This document shows positions 46,971 to 59,921 of a stretch of DNA of 64,000 nucleotides, in pieces. A model generated the notes under the pieces. It searched no databases and had not been told where the DNA came from. It worked only from the letters and a program-made list of their open reading frames with translations. Source of the stretch: Serinus canaria (Eukaryota; Chordata; Aves; Passeriformes; Fringillidae). The translations under genes were made by a program, and so were the position numbers. Positions within the stretch are counted from its first letter, which is position 1, and each line of letters begins with the position of its first letter. The DNA lies in contig NC_066314.1 of assembly GCF_022539315.1 (NCBI RefSeq), forward strand, positions 44,329,180-44,393,179. The letters run 5' to 3'.

Positions 46971-49900
46971 CTTTTGTTAAATTAATCAGAAAGACATTGC
47001 TAATTGTTTATAGGTTCTCTTTACTCTTTCATCCTGACTGGTGGTGGACACTGTTAATGTAACACTGGCATCCAGAAATTATGTTTAAAGGCAAGCATTA
47101 TGCATCAAGCAAAGGCTTTTTTCCAACATGTTGTGGATGGGGCACTTAAATTCTAGGGTCCTTTGATTACTAAAAGCTGAGTATATGCTTACTTCATTGA
47201 GAGCTTCAGAAATTAGTCTGTCCAGCACACCGAAGTGCTCCACAGGCACACGGCCACGTGCAGAAAGCACAGCAGTGTTGCATGGGTGACTTGGAGCACA
47301 GGTTTGTGTCTAACCTTGGGAAATTCTAGTTATTATCACCGAGGACATGATAAATTCCCATCTAACAGCACTCTGCCTGTTGCTGGCTAAGGCAGGGTTT
47401 TAGGGACTGCCAGCCCCATGATGAGCACAAAGGGTTTTTTCCTACGTTCGGTTGAACTATTTCTGCCTGCATCTGTAATTAAAATATAAAAGCTTTTAGA
47501 ATTGTCTGTTGATCATAAACTGCAGATGCCAAGAGTCAGATCAGAAGGTAAACAGTTAAATAAAAAGGGTAATTATTAAGGTCTGTATTTCAGAACCAGC
47601 CTCTGCTGTTTCATCTTGAGTCTGTAATCAGCAGCAGCTGTGAGGGAGAGGGAATATGAACATTATTATTTTAGTGTAAAAACCTAGTTCTGAATAAACC
47701 CTTTCTTGCAGATGTGTTTCTGGGCACTAACAGAAAATCTCATTGTGAAGACTTAATACCATTTTAGTATGCAGGATTGTCACTGACAGGGCACTCTGGA
47801 AAGGAGCAATTCGCTTTAGTTAGGGCAGAGTGCTTTTCAAGCTAAAAGCAACAAAAAAAAAAGCCTTATCAAGAAAAAAAAACCCAAAACAGAAGCCAAA
47901 AGGCAAAACAGAAGTCATGGGTATAGTGTCTGAAATTCTGCTCAGGAAAGCAAGTTTTTTCTAAGATGGATGCTATGTGTCTATCTTCAAGTGGAATGTG
48001 TATTTTTACAGTGGTGCTCTCTGAAGTTCCAGTGTACTTGTAGAAATGACTGGCAGCTCCAGGTGGGCATCTTTGGCAAATTAAAATTAATTTGCTTCCC
48101 ATAACGCATCACATTGTTGGGTATTCCTGTGCAGCTTTGCTCAGATTTTAAAGCACATTGAGATTATTTGAGAGTTTTGATGGAGCTCCTTCTGGACTTG
48201 TGAACATATAAATCTCTAGAAGTAACATAAGATGCACTTTGTTCCAGAAGAGAACTTCTGAAGAGATGCATAATGGAGGAAAGAGTATGGGTATTATTTT
48301 GGTTTTTTATTAGATCTTTTTGATCTAATTTGCTGGTTTTGAGACATGAGGGGGTACTAGTGATTATTCACAGGTTCTGTATGCACAGTATAGGGACAGC
48401 TTTACCTTTAAAGCAGTTGCAAACCATGCTGTAACACAGAGCCTTTCTGAAACAGTGAAATCTAAACTTCTTTTCTTAAATACATTTTAATCCATGTGAT
48501 AATACTTGCATTAATCAAAACTCCAAAGATGAAATTTGGTGGCTGTGCATGGAAAATTGAGATATGGGAAGGAGTGGAACAGTCAGCATGCTGTAATTTT
48601 GGTGTGGTTGGAGACAGTGATGCAGGTGTGAAGGTCAGGTTCAACAGAACCGCCTCCATACCAATTTCCTATCAGAGTAATTGATGTAAGGGAAGTAAGA
48701 TTAGCCTTCACTTTTGTGTGATGTGGGCAGCATGTTTAAGCACGTATTTGTGTTTCCTCCTGTTACCAAGATATTAGCAAGATAGGTGATAAGCACCAAA
48801 TTAGAGCAATTTTCAGTGATGGCTGTATATCAGCTGATTGCTGCACTGGAGTGGCACATCCCATTAGCTGTGCAGCTGTCCTCTGCTCCCTCCTGACTGA
48901 ATGCTCCTCTGGTGCTGGGATCTGCCACCTCACATCTGACACTCAAGGGAAAGGCTGGTTGGATGTTAATAATCTCCTTATCTTATGGATGCATAAGATG
49001 TGCTGACCTTATTTCTTCTCCATTTCCAGTTACTTAAATTTGACATTACTGCCTGAAGAATGTTTATTTTCTTTAAGGAGAAATGCTTTTGAAAAAGAGG
49101 GGGTTTGTTTTTTTGTTTTTTTGTTTTTTTTTTTTAAGATGAGGTCATGAGTGAAAATAGCACTGCTCCTATTTTCCTGCTGATTGTACTGATAAGATTT
49201 ATATATATTTTCTCTGGTCAGAACTGTGGTGAATTTGTTAGGATTAAAAATGAAATTATCAGTACAATCTGTAAAAGAAAAAATGACAGTTATGAGTTTG
49301 TGTGAGTCCATGAGCAAAGTCTGAGTGAAATGCTGAAGGTGGAAAAGTTTTTAACTGCTGATTCTAGAAGGTCTTTGGTTTGATTTTGAGACCAAGCTAA
49401 ACTTTGATTTTAATGCTGTATCTTGTAACCACACAGCACAGCTGAAGCCTTTGTAAGTTGGTGTACTTATTTTACTGTAGTTATGTTCTTTGCACTCCTT
49501 TTCTCTCCATGACTACTTGGAAAATGGTTGATATAAATCACTGGTCATGCAATGGAAGCAAAAATGATACTTTCAAATGAAATTTAAATGTTTCAAATAG
49601 GCCATTGTTTGTGGAAGCTCTGCACCTTTAAGTCATTCAGTTATAAAAGTTAGTTATATTGATTCTCAATTAGCATTTTTATGGGATATGCAGGGATATT
49701 AGCAGACCTCAAGAAAGCATGAAACAATCTCCCCCCCTTTCAGATTAGCATATAGTTAAAATCTAATTAAGGCAGTACCCATTATACAGGGTCATAATTT
49801 ACAATTTAAAACAATTGCCTGGTAAAATAACTAGATATGCATTAAAAGAAACAAAAAAACCTTAGGAATTCATGACCTTTTAAAATTGGAGTAATCAATC

Positions 49901-52764
49901 CAGACTTGTTTTCCACTTTAATGAATCCTGGCACCTCGGGTTTAAATGCCAAATGGTGTTTCTTTTCTCTCCTGTGGGTCTGAGGACATTTGTTGTAGAA
50001 GTTAAGCAGAATGACAGCTGGTTTTGTCTGATGGGCAGAGCTCTTGATTATCCTGTTTTTACTTTCCTCCCTAAGAAGTCACTAACAGAAATTCACTTGG
50101 CTGCAGGGTAGAGTTAATTTGTCACAGGTATTGGGCTGATGTAACAGCAGTGGGAGGCAGGAGAATAGGGAGGGATTTTTCTATGTGGGCTCTTTTTGAC
50201 TTGCAGATGTCAAACATTTTCCAGTAAAGAAGTTCTGTCTTAATGCAGTGAAATTTTAAGTAGTCATGCTGTCTTTGAAAAAGCATGTTCCCAGCTAAAT
50301 ATTTGAACAAAGAGAAAATTTGAGATTTTTTTCCTTGTGTTTTTGTATTTGCAGAGTCAAATATTTACATGCTATTGAAAATAGTTTTTCTTATGAAACA
50401 GTGAAAGATAAGAAAAACTATTAATAAACTAATATTCTGAGAGGAAATAGGAAACTTGGGGTTTCAGTTGTATCCCAGGTAGAAAATCTCATTTTCTTTT
50501 TCAGGATGTAAATTATCCTCAAGTGTTTCATCCTCAAGTGCTTTTTCCCCTCCATTTGAGTAGTGTAATACTATGGTCAAAATTTCCTTGTGAATTTTTG
50601 CAGTTGTCACTGCACCTTTGGGGATCTCAGCATAAGGAGGCGGGAAAAGGACAAATGAACAGTAAATATTACTTCAAAATGGCATAAGACAAAGCAACTT
50701 ATGTAGTTTGATACTGGCTTGCATTTATTTAGAATTTCAATTCAGTGTACACCTCAATTAGGAAAGAAAATCTTTCTTTGCAAGAAGTATCTCAAAGAGC
50801 AAGATGTTTAGAAAGTAATTCTTCCACCAGGGTAACCTTTGCAAGTTTTGGTAGCACATGAAATATTTCCCTAAGTTTGCTTTTATTTTTTGCTTCTTAA
50901 AATCTGTGTTCTTGATGGTAATTCTGTAAGACAGAACCAGAAGCTGGCATGCCTTCCCACAGCTTGATATATATCTCCTCTGATACAAAATGAGTTGAGC
51001 TGCAGTGAACTTAAATGCTAATACTGAAGACAGCAGGCAACCTGCTGTTTAGTATCACAAAGTTTTAACTTTGGCTTACTCCCACATCTTCCTTGTTCCA
51101 GTATGAGCTAAACTGGCACCTTGCCATGGCTGATAACAAAAAGCTGTCCTTATCTGCAAACAAAGTAGTTGTATAATCAAAAGACTCACTAATAATGAGC
51201 ATTGCACAAAGTTGCATGTATACCATAGTGCAGGCTTCAGTCAGCTAATGAATAATGCCAGTCCTACTTAAACATATAAAAAATTATCAAATAGGTTTGA
51301 CTGTTGAATATGAGTATTGTATGGGTATGACACCATGTCTTTAGAATAAACAATATTTTTCTCAGCCTCATAACCTGTATACTGGCAGAATGTATTTGAT
51401 CTCTAGTACTGCTGATTTTATGACATAATTATTTTCTACAATGCATACAGTTCTTTTCATTAATTGACTTTAATTTTAAAATAAGGGCCTTTCAATGATA
51501 AGGTATCACAGCTTCCTTCCTTTCTCCACTATATAAACTTTCATGTAACAAACTGAATGAACTAAATAATGAGTTTTTCAGAGGCTTAAATGTTCTAAGT
51601 TGTTCTTTCTTACATCTAATCAGGAGAAGAAAATTTTTATGTCTACCTTTTTGCTACAAATCTGGTCCTGCTAAATAGTTCTGCTTAAACTTTGCAAGAT
51701 GTTTTGCTATGTGTGGGAGGATTCATGAGAAATGTTTCTTAGTTGGGGCAGGTGTAGTTCATCCATAGTGGGCTGCCTTGTGTCCCTTCCCCCTGTGGAA
51801 TGGAGGGATGTAATCCTGATCTGTCTCCACAGTATCTGAAAGAAAATGCTGAAATCAGGCACTGCCTCTGGTGAATGTCAGACTTGGTAATGGGGAAGAT
51901 GAAGGGCTAAAGAAACATGAAGCTCTGCCTGGTAGCCAGTGGGGTGTTTTGCAGCTCTTGGATGGAAGCTGTCACTTCTTGGTTTACTGCACAAAGCAGG
52001 TATAGACTGACACAAAAAAGTATTGCCTGCTTGCTTGCCTTCAGTCTGTCTTTCTTTGTTTCCTCTATCACTTGAGATGCTATTGTTTCTGTAAGACTGA
52101 AGTAATTAGGTATTAAGTCTTCCATCCCCTCTTCCCCACAGCAAATTTTTCATCCACTATTTCTAAATCCCATTGTTTAGAGCCTAGGAAATTATGGGGG
52201 CTTATGTGCTGGGTAGAGCCCATCATGTGATGATCATGTGCTTGAAGGAAACATGCTCAAATCTGACCCTGAGCAGGGTGAAGAAGGTCCATCTCTCACA
52301 AGGAGGTTCTTTAAATGCATAATGGATTGAGAATTCTATGGTGTGCTTCTTAGTTCATTTAGAAGAGTTACTTATAACCCTGGGCTAAACTAGTTGCAAG
52401 GCTGATTTATTTATATTTCTGTTATTCATTTGATAGGGCACTAATTTTATATTAAAATTAAATCCTTGGTTTACATCAGGAGATTGAGAAATGAAAAGTT
52501 TTGAAAGTATAATGCGACTCTCCTAGTCTGTTCTTTTTTCCTATTTTTTTATTTGGATATTAAATTACTGAGATATATTGACTGCTAATTTTTTTCAATT
52601 ATTTTGATTATTATTCAGGTTGTATTTCCTGAAGGTGGTCCTACCTCCTGCATAGCTGTAATTTTAGCTAAGGTTTTCTGACATACTGGTATTTGTCTTC
52701 TAGTAAAACATGTTGGTATTTGTCTCATCTTGGGAAAAGAAGCTTCTCTACTTAGTTCTGACTT
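46971..52764. other. AT-rich, repeat-poor stretch
   Basis: No gene seen. Homopolymer-rich spots lie at about 47850-47890 and 49106-49136. The segments 47490-47720 and 49550-49930 lack recognised repeats and low complexity and contain several TAATTA-like homeodomain-type cores, so they could be conserved noncoding elements; conservation was not tested. Confidence 0.5.
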
Positions 52765-52855
52765 TAATCCCAGAATCTCAGAGTAAACTGAGTTGGAGGG
52801 GATCCACAAGGATCATCTAGTACAATTCCTGGCCCTGCAAAGGAGAGTGCTGCTA
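52765..52855 (-). mobile_element. CR1 LINE 3'-end fragment, antisense
   Basis: The + strand reads AATCCCAGAATCTCAGAGTA, then GAGTTGGAGGGGATCCAC, then AGGATCATCTAGTACAATTC. This is the reverse complement of the CR1 3' terminus (TTGGACTAGATGATCC... ending in the ATTCTGTGATTC-type repeat). Confidence 0.75.
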
Positions 52856-55800
52856 TTCTGAAATATTACACAAAGGGTAAGAGAGTTTCTCAGTCAAAAT
52901 CTCAGTAAAGCACTTTGTTCTGTGATTGACAATTTCTTGCAAATAAGAAGGAAAAGTGTTTGTGTCCTTTCATGTTGCATATATTAATGTATTGTTATAA
53001 ATGTTTTTAACCCCGATGAGTTTTATGGTTGAAATTTTAAATGTTTAAGTGTGCTATACATATAGACAGTGTCACAGGGTAATGGCATTATGGTAGTTAA
53101 TGGGGTTTAATAAATTGACTTGAGCAAATTGGTTTGTTTAGACTTTGTGGGCCTGCTTTCAGCATGTGGGATAAGGAGGTGAAGCTTCATGTTCTGTTGC
53201 TGCAAGCACTGGAAACACTTTCAAGAAATTGCAGTGAGGATGTGATGAGCCACAAAAAGATTTAAAGAAAAATATCTGCAGTTTTCTATTTGCAGATGTA
53301 AGGGTTTTGCTAATCTGTCTGCACAGATTACTAGATTGGATGGCTGGAATGGGACTGTTGTCTATTTTAATTTCCTCTTTGTTATCTGCAAATTGGGAGA
53401 TGCAGCTAAATTTTTCATTGTTAATAAATAATATTTGTGTTCTTTCTCTGGCAATCTTCCATATTAGTTGTCAATGTGCCAATTTAGCTATTTTAAAATA
53501 GTTTTCCCTTTGTTGGAAATGATGGATACATGATGCATTTGAATATTCAAACAGTGGTATTTTCCTTCTATTTATAACCTTTATTTGGTCTGAATATATT
53601 TATTTATTTTTGAGGTGTTTGTAAAGAACACCTCCAGAGATGGTTAACATTTGTCAGCTCTTGGAATGACAGCTCCAGTCACTACAGAAGACAAGTAATT
53701 TTCCCCTTGAAGAAAAGGGATGCTAATCTCCACCTACAGTAACATGTTTTGAGAAACATAATGCACTAAGAAAATGTACCAATTACTTGGCTGAAAATTG
53801 CTTCCCTTCTGCAAAATAGACAATCATAACATTTTTGGACTTTTTTTTACTAGTTTCATAACATAACTCCCTCTTTTACCAAGTTGGAAACAGGAAGTTT
53901 TAGAGCAGACTGGTATTCTATCAGGTATTGGAGCAGCGCTGTGCTGTGGTATTTCAGATTCTGAATCATGTCCAGGCTCTGTAGCTGGAAAAAAAATAGG
54001 AATTGATTTCTTAGGAAAATTAAGTACATATATGCTCCCATGTGTTTAACTTACACAGCCAAAGAGTGATTCTTACACTGTTGTGCAGGATGGGAAGTTA
54101 TTTTTTAGGTGTGGTTTCTTAACTGGCTTTCAGAAGCACATTACTGATTCTCACCTCCAAGTACTGTGGAGGCTGTAGGTGGAAATAATATGTATGTGCA
54201 TGAATGAGTGTATGTCTTAATATAATTATTGGCATATACTAAGAGAAAATACTGAGGAAAATGGCAATTATATTAATAAAGTTGCTTAATTGCGTATCAT
54301 GAAAATTTTAATTTACTAAAACCTATTGAAACTATCACTGACCTAATAAAGATTATACCCTTTTACTTCTATTGTTTTCTGTTTAAATCAGCAGGAGTGT
54401 TAAAGCAAACTGCTTAATTGTTGAGAAATTAGATTATTTGGGATGTAGAAGGAGAACAAAAAGATGGTAATATAAAAATTGACTCTATTTAATAAGCAGT
54501 TAGACAAAACTATATTTTTGAAAGATGTTTTGTGCCACAGGCTTATGACATTAGCAAATGAGTCATATCAAGTCACTTTACTTGAAAAGATTTCTAATAT
54601 TTCAGCTGGAAGCCATTTGCAGTTATGTCTTCTGAAAATAAAGAACTTTGTCGCTTTCATTCCCAGCCTCGTGGGACTCCAGTGGGGCAGAAAGATATGC
54701 AGTGAGTGAGTGGCCTTTAAGGGCAAGGAGGAATAAAGGAGGGAAAAGGCTTAATTACAGCTCATTCTGAAGGTATGTTCTTAAACTACAACAGTGGATT
54801 TCTGAAATGTAAACAGGATAGCTGGAGCTGCATCTGGCCCTTTTCCTGCTCAGTGCTCCATCCCACTGCACCACTGTGCCTTCCTGGTGCTCAGACCCAC
54901 CTGTGAGAAGTGTCCCTTCTGTGCCCTGCTGCCATCACTTTGGTAGCCTTGTCTCTCCTGGTGAGACCTCACTCTGTTAGCAGCACAGGTGTTAGCTACT
55001 GCTGCCCTCTGCAAGGGAGCTGGCAAAAGGAATTGCAGAGGTGGAAAGAGATCAGAAGAGTTTGGGATGAAGTTCAAGTCCTGTGCAGAGCTGCCAGAAC
55101 AACAGGTTTCTGGTAGGATATAACAGAGGCAACTAGGAAAAAAAGTCATGCTAGCTTAAAGGCTGGAACATCTGTTCAATGGTTTAGAAAAAGTTTAATG
55201 TTCGACTTTACTAATGGCACTAAAACTTGCTGTCGTTAATGTGAATGATAGAGTGACTCACTTCGATGTCTGATGAGTTTTGAGAGGGATGATTCCAGCT
55301 GGAGCTCTGCAACTGCTCCACTTGAAGTCATAGCATTTTGCTGGAGAATTCCAGCAGGACAAAACCTATTTTGAGGTGTGTTATGCATGTTTTTGGCATC
55401 TGACTAATCCAGTTCTATTTTTTGTTACTGGCCCTGGTTATTGCCTGTATTGGTATTGTGTACTAGTGCTTAACTCCATCATAAGAACTAAAACATCTCA
55501 AATGTTAACGTTTTATTTAAATCTCCTTGTACTTGGCTTGTATATGGGGAAATACACAGTGTGAGTAAAGACTGTGTAAGGAGGATTGTTGTATTAAATG
55601 TAAGCCTAGAAATCCAATTAACTGCTCGACAATTTGAATTTTTTTTCCTCAAACCACTGGTTTTTTTGGTTTGTGGTTTGTTTTTTTTTTTTTTTTTACC
55701 GCTCTGAGCGATTTTCATCATCCCTCTCTTACTTTTAAGCTAGTTGTATCTTTGGAAAAGTAATAAAAGCTTATTTCTTTTGTAACTTGGTTTGTATACT

Positions 55801-58800
55801 CATGGCTGTCACATTAATCTGGTGTTAGTATTAGATTTTAATAAAAGGCTCTACATAGTAAGAAGAAAGAGCCTTGCTGATATTATAGTGTATTTCATAT
55901 AATTTAATTTTTTGTTTCTAATATTTATGCTTTTGGTATATTGTGAGTGATATTGGACTTTGCCAAACATCTTTTATAAAAAAACAACCAAACAAAACCC
56001 CAAACACAGGAGTTACATTGAAGCAATACGAAGACAGTGACAAAAGAGAAATTCTGAAAGGGTAGAAATCTGCCAAGTGCTTCTCTTTTGCCTGGCTTTG
56101 AGATTCAGGGAATGAAAGTGAGCATTAACAGTGAACTAATGTTTCTTATTAGCAATTGCATTTTGCATTAACAGTTCCAATGAAGTTTTATGTATTTGGT
56201 GGAGTTAGCATAACACAGCATTTGAGAATGGATTGTAGGGGCCTGGCTGTTAGAATCCCCTTGGAAGGTTTCTATGGGGCATGTTTGTATAATTAATTAC
56301 TACAGGTGGGCTAGAGGCAATCCAATGGCTTTCCACATCTTGATAAACAAATTATTCAGTTCAGGTTGCTTCCCACCTGCGGGGCTAAGTTTTGGCTGGT
56401 GTCGTGGTTGAGATGACAGCTACATCTTAGTGGGTGACGCAATCATGGAAAAGAATATGGCTGAGATAGTGCTACTTCAAACAAGCAAGAAATTCACATA
56501 TCCTGTGCTTTTGCAGGAAAGAAAAAATTTGCCTATTAGTGATTCCTAACAGTTATTGCCATTGCCTTATTTGTTATCCATCATATAATCTCTCATGGCT
56601 TTTCTCTAAATTACAGTGTTATAGTTTTAATGAGAAAAAGGGAGAACCCTTCCTCCTTTCCTAAAGAACTGTTAGAAGCAGTATCTTTATATGTAAACTT
56701 GATGTAATATGTATTATTGGGGAAGGGGAAGAACAAGAAGAAATTTAGTTTTCTGTAGAACTTCCCGTGCCCACCAGTTCACAAATCTAAACCCTGCCAT
56801 TACTGGATGTTCAGATTTAATATGGCTCCTGAAGATCCTTGTTTTAACACTCCTGCTTATACTTGCTGCCCCAAATTCCACTGAAGCCATTTTTTTTTCA
56901 GTACAGCACCTCTGGAAATTGAGATAAAGGTGTTAGGTAAACTTAGGCTATGTGCAGAGTAAGGGGCTTGTGATACCCTGAGACTGGATACTGCAACCAC
57001 TTCAGAGTTTTTTTTTTTTTTCCCTACTCACCAGGCTGGCCCTTGATCTAATACAGGTTTATAAAAGAATGAGTTTGGGCATGCACCACAGATACCCAGC
57101 TGCCTACTGGAGAGAGCAACCACCTTTGCTATAAATTCCCAATGATTTAGTTCATTACTAGGAAAATGAGGTGTGGAGTTCTGTGTGTACACATCCATAT
57201 GTGTACTCTGTCTGGTTGATGTGGGGTTTATGGATGCTTGTAAAGTGTACGTGTACTTTTTCTGTTAAAAAAAAGGTGTTTTGTGATATCTCTTGCTGCC
57301 TGCAGGCACTTGTCACTGTCTTTATAGACATTGGTTTCTGACCTTGGGAAATTTGCTGTAATTATTTAGTAATTGTAGTGTGTGAAATAGTGTAGAGAAA
57401 AAACCCCTACTAAATCATAATTAACTACAGCCTCAATAAGTTCTACATGTTTCTAAAAGTCAATAGCAGAGATGAAGTCTAGGGCTGTGTTGCTTTTTTT
57501 ATCCCCCTGTTTCTTGTGGGGGCTTTTTGGGGTTTTTTTAAACAGAATTAAGGTTATTTGAGCAGGATTTCTTGGGACATGGCATCTTGGAAGTGCCAAG
57601 GTTTAAAAAAAACCCAAATAACAAAACAATGAGCTCTAATTTTCTTTCCCTTTCTCTTTTTTGACAACAAGAATTGAAGATTCATTGTTTAGTTTTTCTA
57701 ACATACTTTCATAAGAATTTAAATCCAAATACAATTGAATATGTTCTTGAGAAAGATTTAATTTTGAATTATGTTTTCAATTTTGGAAATACTCTTTGCA
57801 AATTGACTACTGCTGATCTGTTCCAATTTCAATGAAAAATATTTCTAGTTGCTTACATTTGAGAGTGCACACCACATGTAGTTTTTTTGCCTGGGAGCCT
57901 GAAAAGTGGAATTCTTGTATGTCAGGGTGGAAGGACAGGGGGGAAGTTTCACAGATATGGTTTGTGTGTCTCCTTTTTTGGAGATGAAAAACTGCTTTGG
58001 TTTATCAGAGGCAGATCCAGACTGGGTCGGGAGACACTGCTGTAAGAGCCAAGATTTATATTTGCATTTTCCAGCTGGTCTTTTGGTTTCTGGGGTTCTT
58101 ATTTTCAAACTTTAGTTTGGTAGGTAAGAATGATGCTGATTAGGATGCTTTGAGTTAGTGGTTGTTGGGATGGGAATGTGGCTTTTATCTCTTCTGGGAG
58201 CTTGAGATGACAGTCAATGTAGTGTTGTGAAAAAAATGGCATAATGACGCTGAAATATGTATCTTTGTTAACACCGGGACATATTGATATCTACCTCATG
58301 ATTGCTGGGCTAATGTGGGAGAGAAGAGAAAAAAGAAGCAGTCTGCTGCCCATCTTAAATTTCTAAATGCCATCCAAGATATGCAAGAACTAAAGAGGAA
58401 GAACTGTCAAAGTTACATGCTATGAAAAAATCTGGTAAAGTGATTCAGGGGCTTGAATATTTATTTTGCCTTATTAACAGGAGTGACATTAGTTTGTCAA
58501 GGTTGTACATGCTCTGAGGTCTAGACTGCCTGTTAATTTGAGCATGGAAGTCTATGGGTAATCATTATAGGTGGAAAAGGGAATTAATGGTGATCTTCTC
58601 ACGTAGCTAGCACGATTACTGTCAATGGGTAGGTGTAGAAAGAGGAACAAAGAGATTACTGTTTTATTGGCTGATCCTGATGAATGTCATCCCTTTTAGA
58701 GAAATGGGTAAAATATTCCCGTTGAAGAAAACATTGACAGAATTTTCAGTGAAGATGGTGAATTTATAGAAAGATGGAAAGAAAGTAAGAGAATGGAAGA

Positions 58801-59639
58801 AGAAGAGCAGGGAATTGCAGACAATTTACCTAACTTAAGTTCAAGTAAAGTGCTGGAGCTTACAATCTTTGACAAAATTAAATAAAACCAACCCATACAA
58901 GACATCTTGACTGAGGGCAACTCTTTTCAAACCAGTCTAATTTAATTTTATAGAAGTGCCAGGCCTTTTAGAGTCAGAGAGGCTGTAGATGAGATGCAAC
59001 ATGCCTTTAACACCTGGACATTTTTTTTTGCATGCTTCACTTTTAAGAAAAAAAAAGGCATGGTGGATGAAACCCTGCAAACTGAATCAACCAGTAGTTA
59101 GGAGTCTGTGCAGACTAATTGTGTGAAGCATCTGCTATTGAATAGGGGACTGAATGTGTGTCTGGCGGGTTTAGTTTGGGTCTGCTTGGCATAATTCTTT
59201 ACTTGGCAGGTGGCCATGAGGGGGAAACAGCAAGAAGTTTGGAGGACAGGATTAGAATGAACATGCTGGAGCAACAGTCTACAAAAAGTTGGGAGAGATG
59301 TAGAAAGGACTTTTGCAGTGTGATACCCTTTGGGACACGTGAATCACAAGGTCAAGGAACCTTTGCTTAGAAAATACTGAAGAATAGCTTATGGTAACTG
59401 TATTGGATAAAGTTACCCTAAATGTGAACCCACACTGTTCTGCTGTTTAAAAATAATTTATAAATAGCATTACAATATGTTGTGTGTAATAGGATCATGG
59501 CAGAACTTCTGTGTCATGTTTGGGACGCTGAATTTAAAGAAAAGTGGGGTAAGCAACGTAATCAAGAAAATAAGAAAAGTAGAGAGAAGAAAGAACAGTT
59601 ACCAGGCCTACTGAGAGCAGGAGAAAAGAAAAGTTAATT
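52856..59639. other. AT-rich stretch without a supported gene
   Basis: Open frames are short and unsupported. A T17 tract lies at 55681-55697, with T-rich or A-rich runs near 55981 and 57009. I recognise no transposon with confidence. Confidence 0.55.
55681..55697. repeat. poly(T) tract
   Basis: T17 on the + strand. Confidence 0.95.
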
Positions 59640-59790
59640 TGCATTGAGAGAGATTCAGGTTAGATGTTAGGAAATTACTTTTTTGAAAGTGACTGAGGGA
59701 GGTGACCTCATCTAATGCCTGGGGAATGTTGTGGAGATCTCTGCTTCTGGAAGCCTCAGTTAGAAAAGCTGTGTGGATGTCTGAAGCAGA
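59640..59790 (+). mobile_element. possible degenerate CR1 3' fragment
   Basis: GATTCAGGTTAGATGTTAGG, then AAATTACTTTTTTGAAAGTG and ACTGAGGGAGGTGACCTCA resemble the CR1 segment GATTTAGATTGGATATTAGG...TTTCTTCACTGAAAGG, but are strongly diverged. Confidence 0.35.
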
Positions 59791-59898
59791 AGTGATTGGT
59801 TTTACCAGGGCTTATATGACCTGTTCAGACCTTCTTAATACATTGTCCTGCTTTCTGGAAAGTTTTATTTGAAAAAAAACCAACCAAACAAAAAAACC

Positions 59899-59921
59899 AA
59901 AAAAAAAAAAAAAAAAAAAAA
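59899..59921. repeat. poly(A) tract
   Basis: A run of about 22 A, preceded by A-rich (CCAAA)-like sequence. Confidence 0.93.

Noticed and set aside
54850..55149. 99-codon antisense frame (and a 68-codon + frame)
   Set aside because: Locally GC-richer sequence with no splice or domain support; the two frames are complementary shadows.
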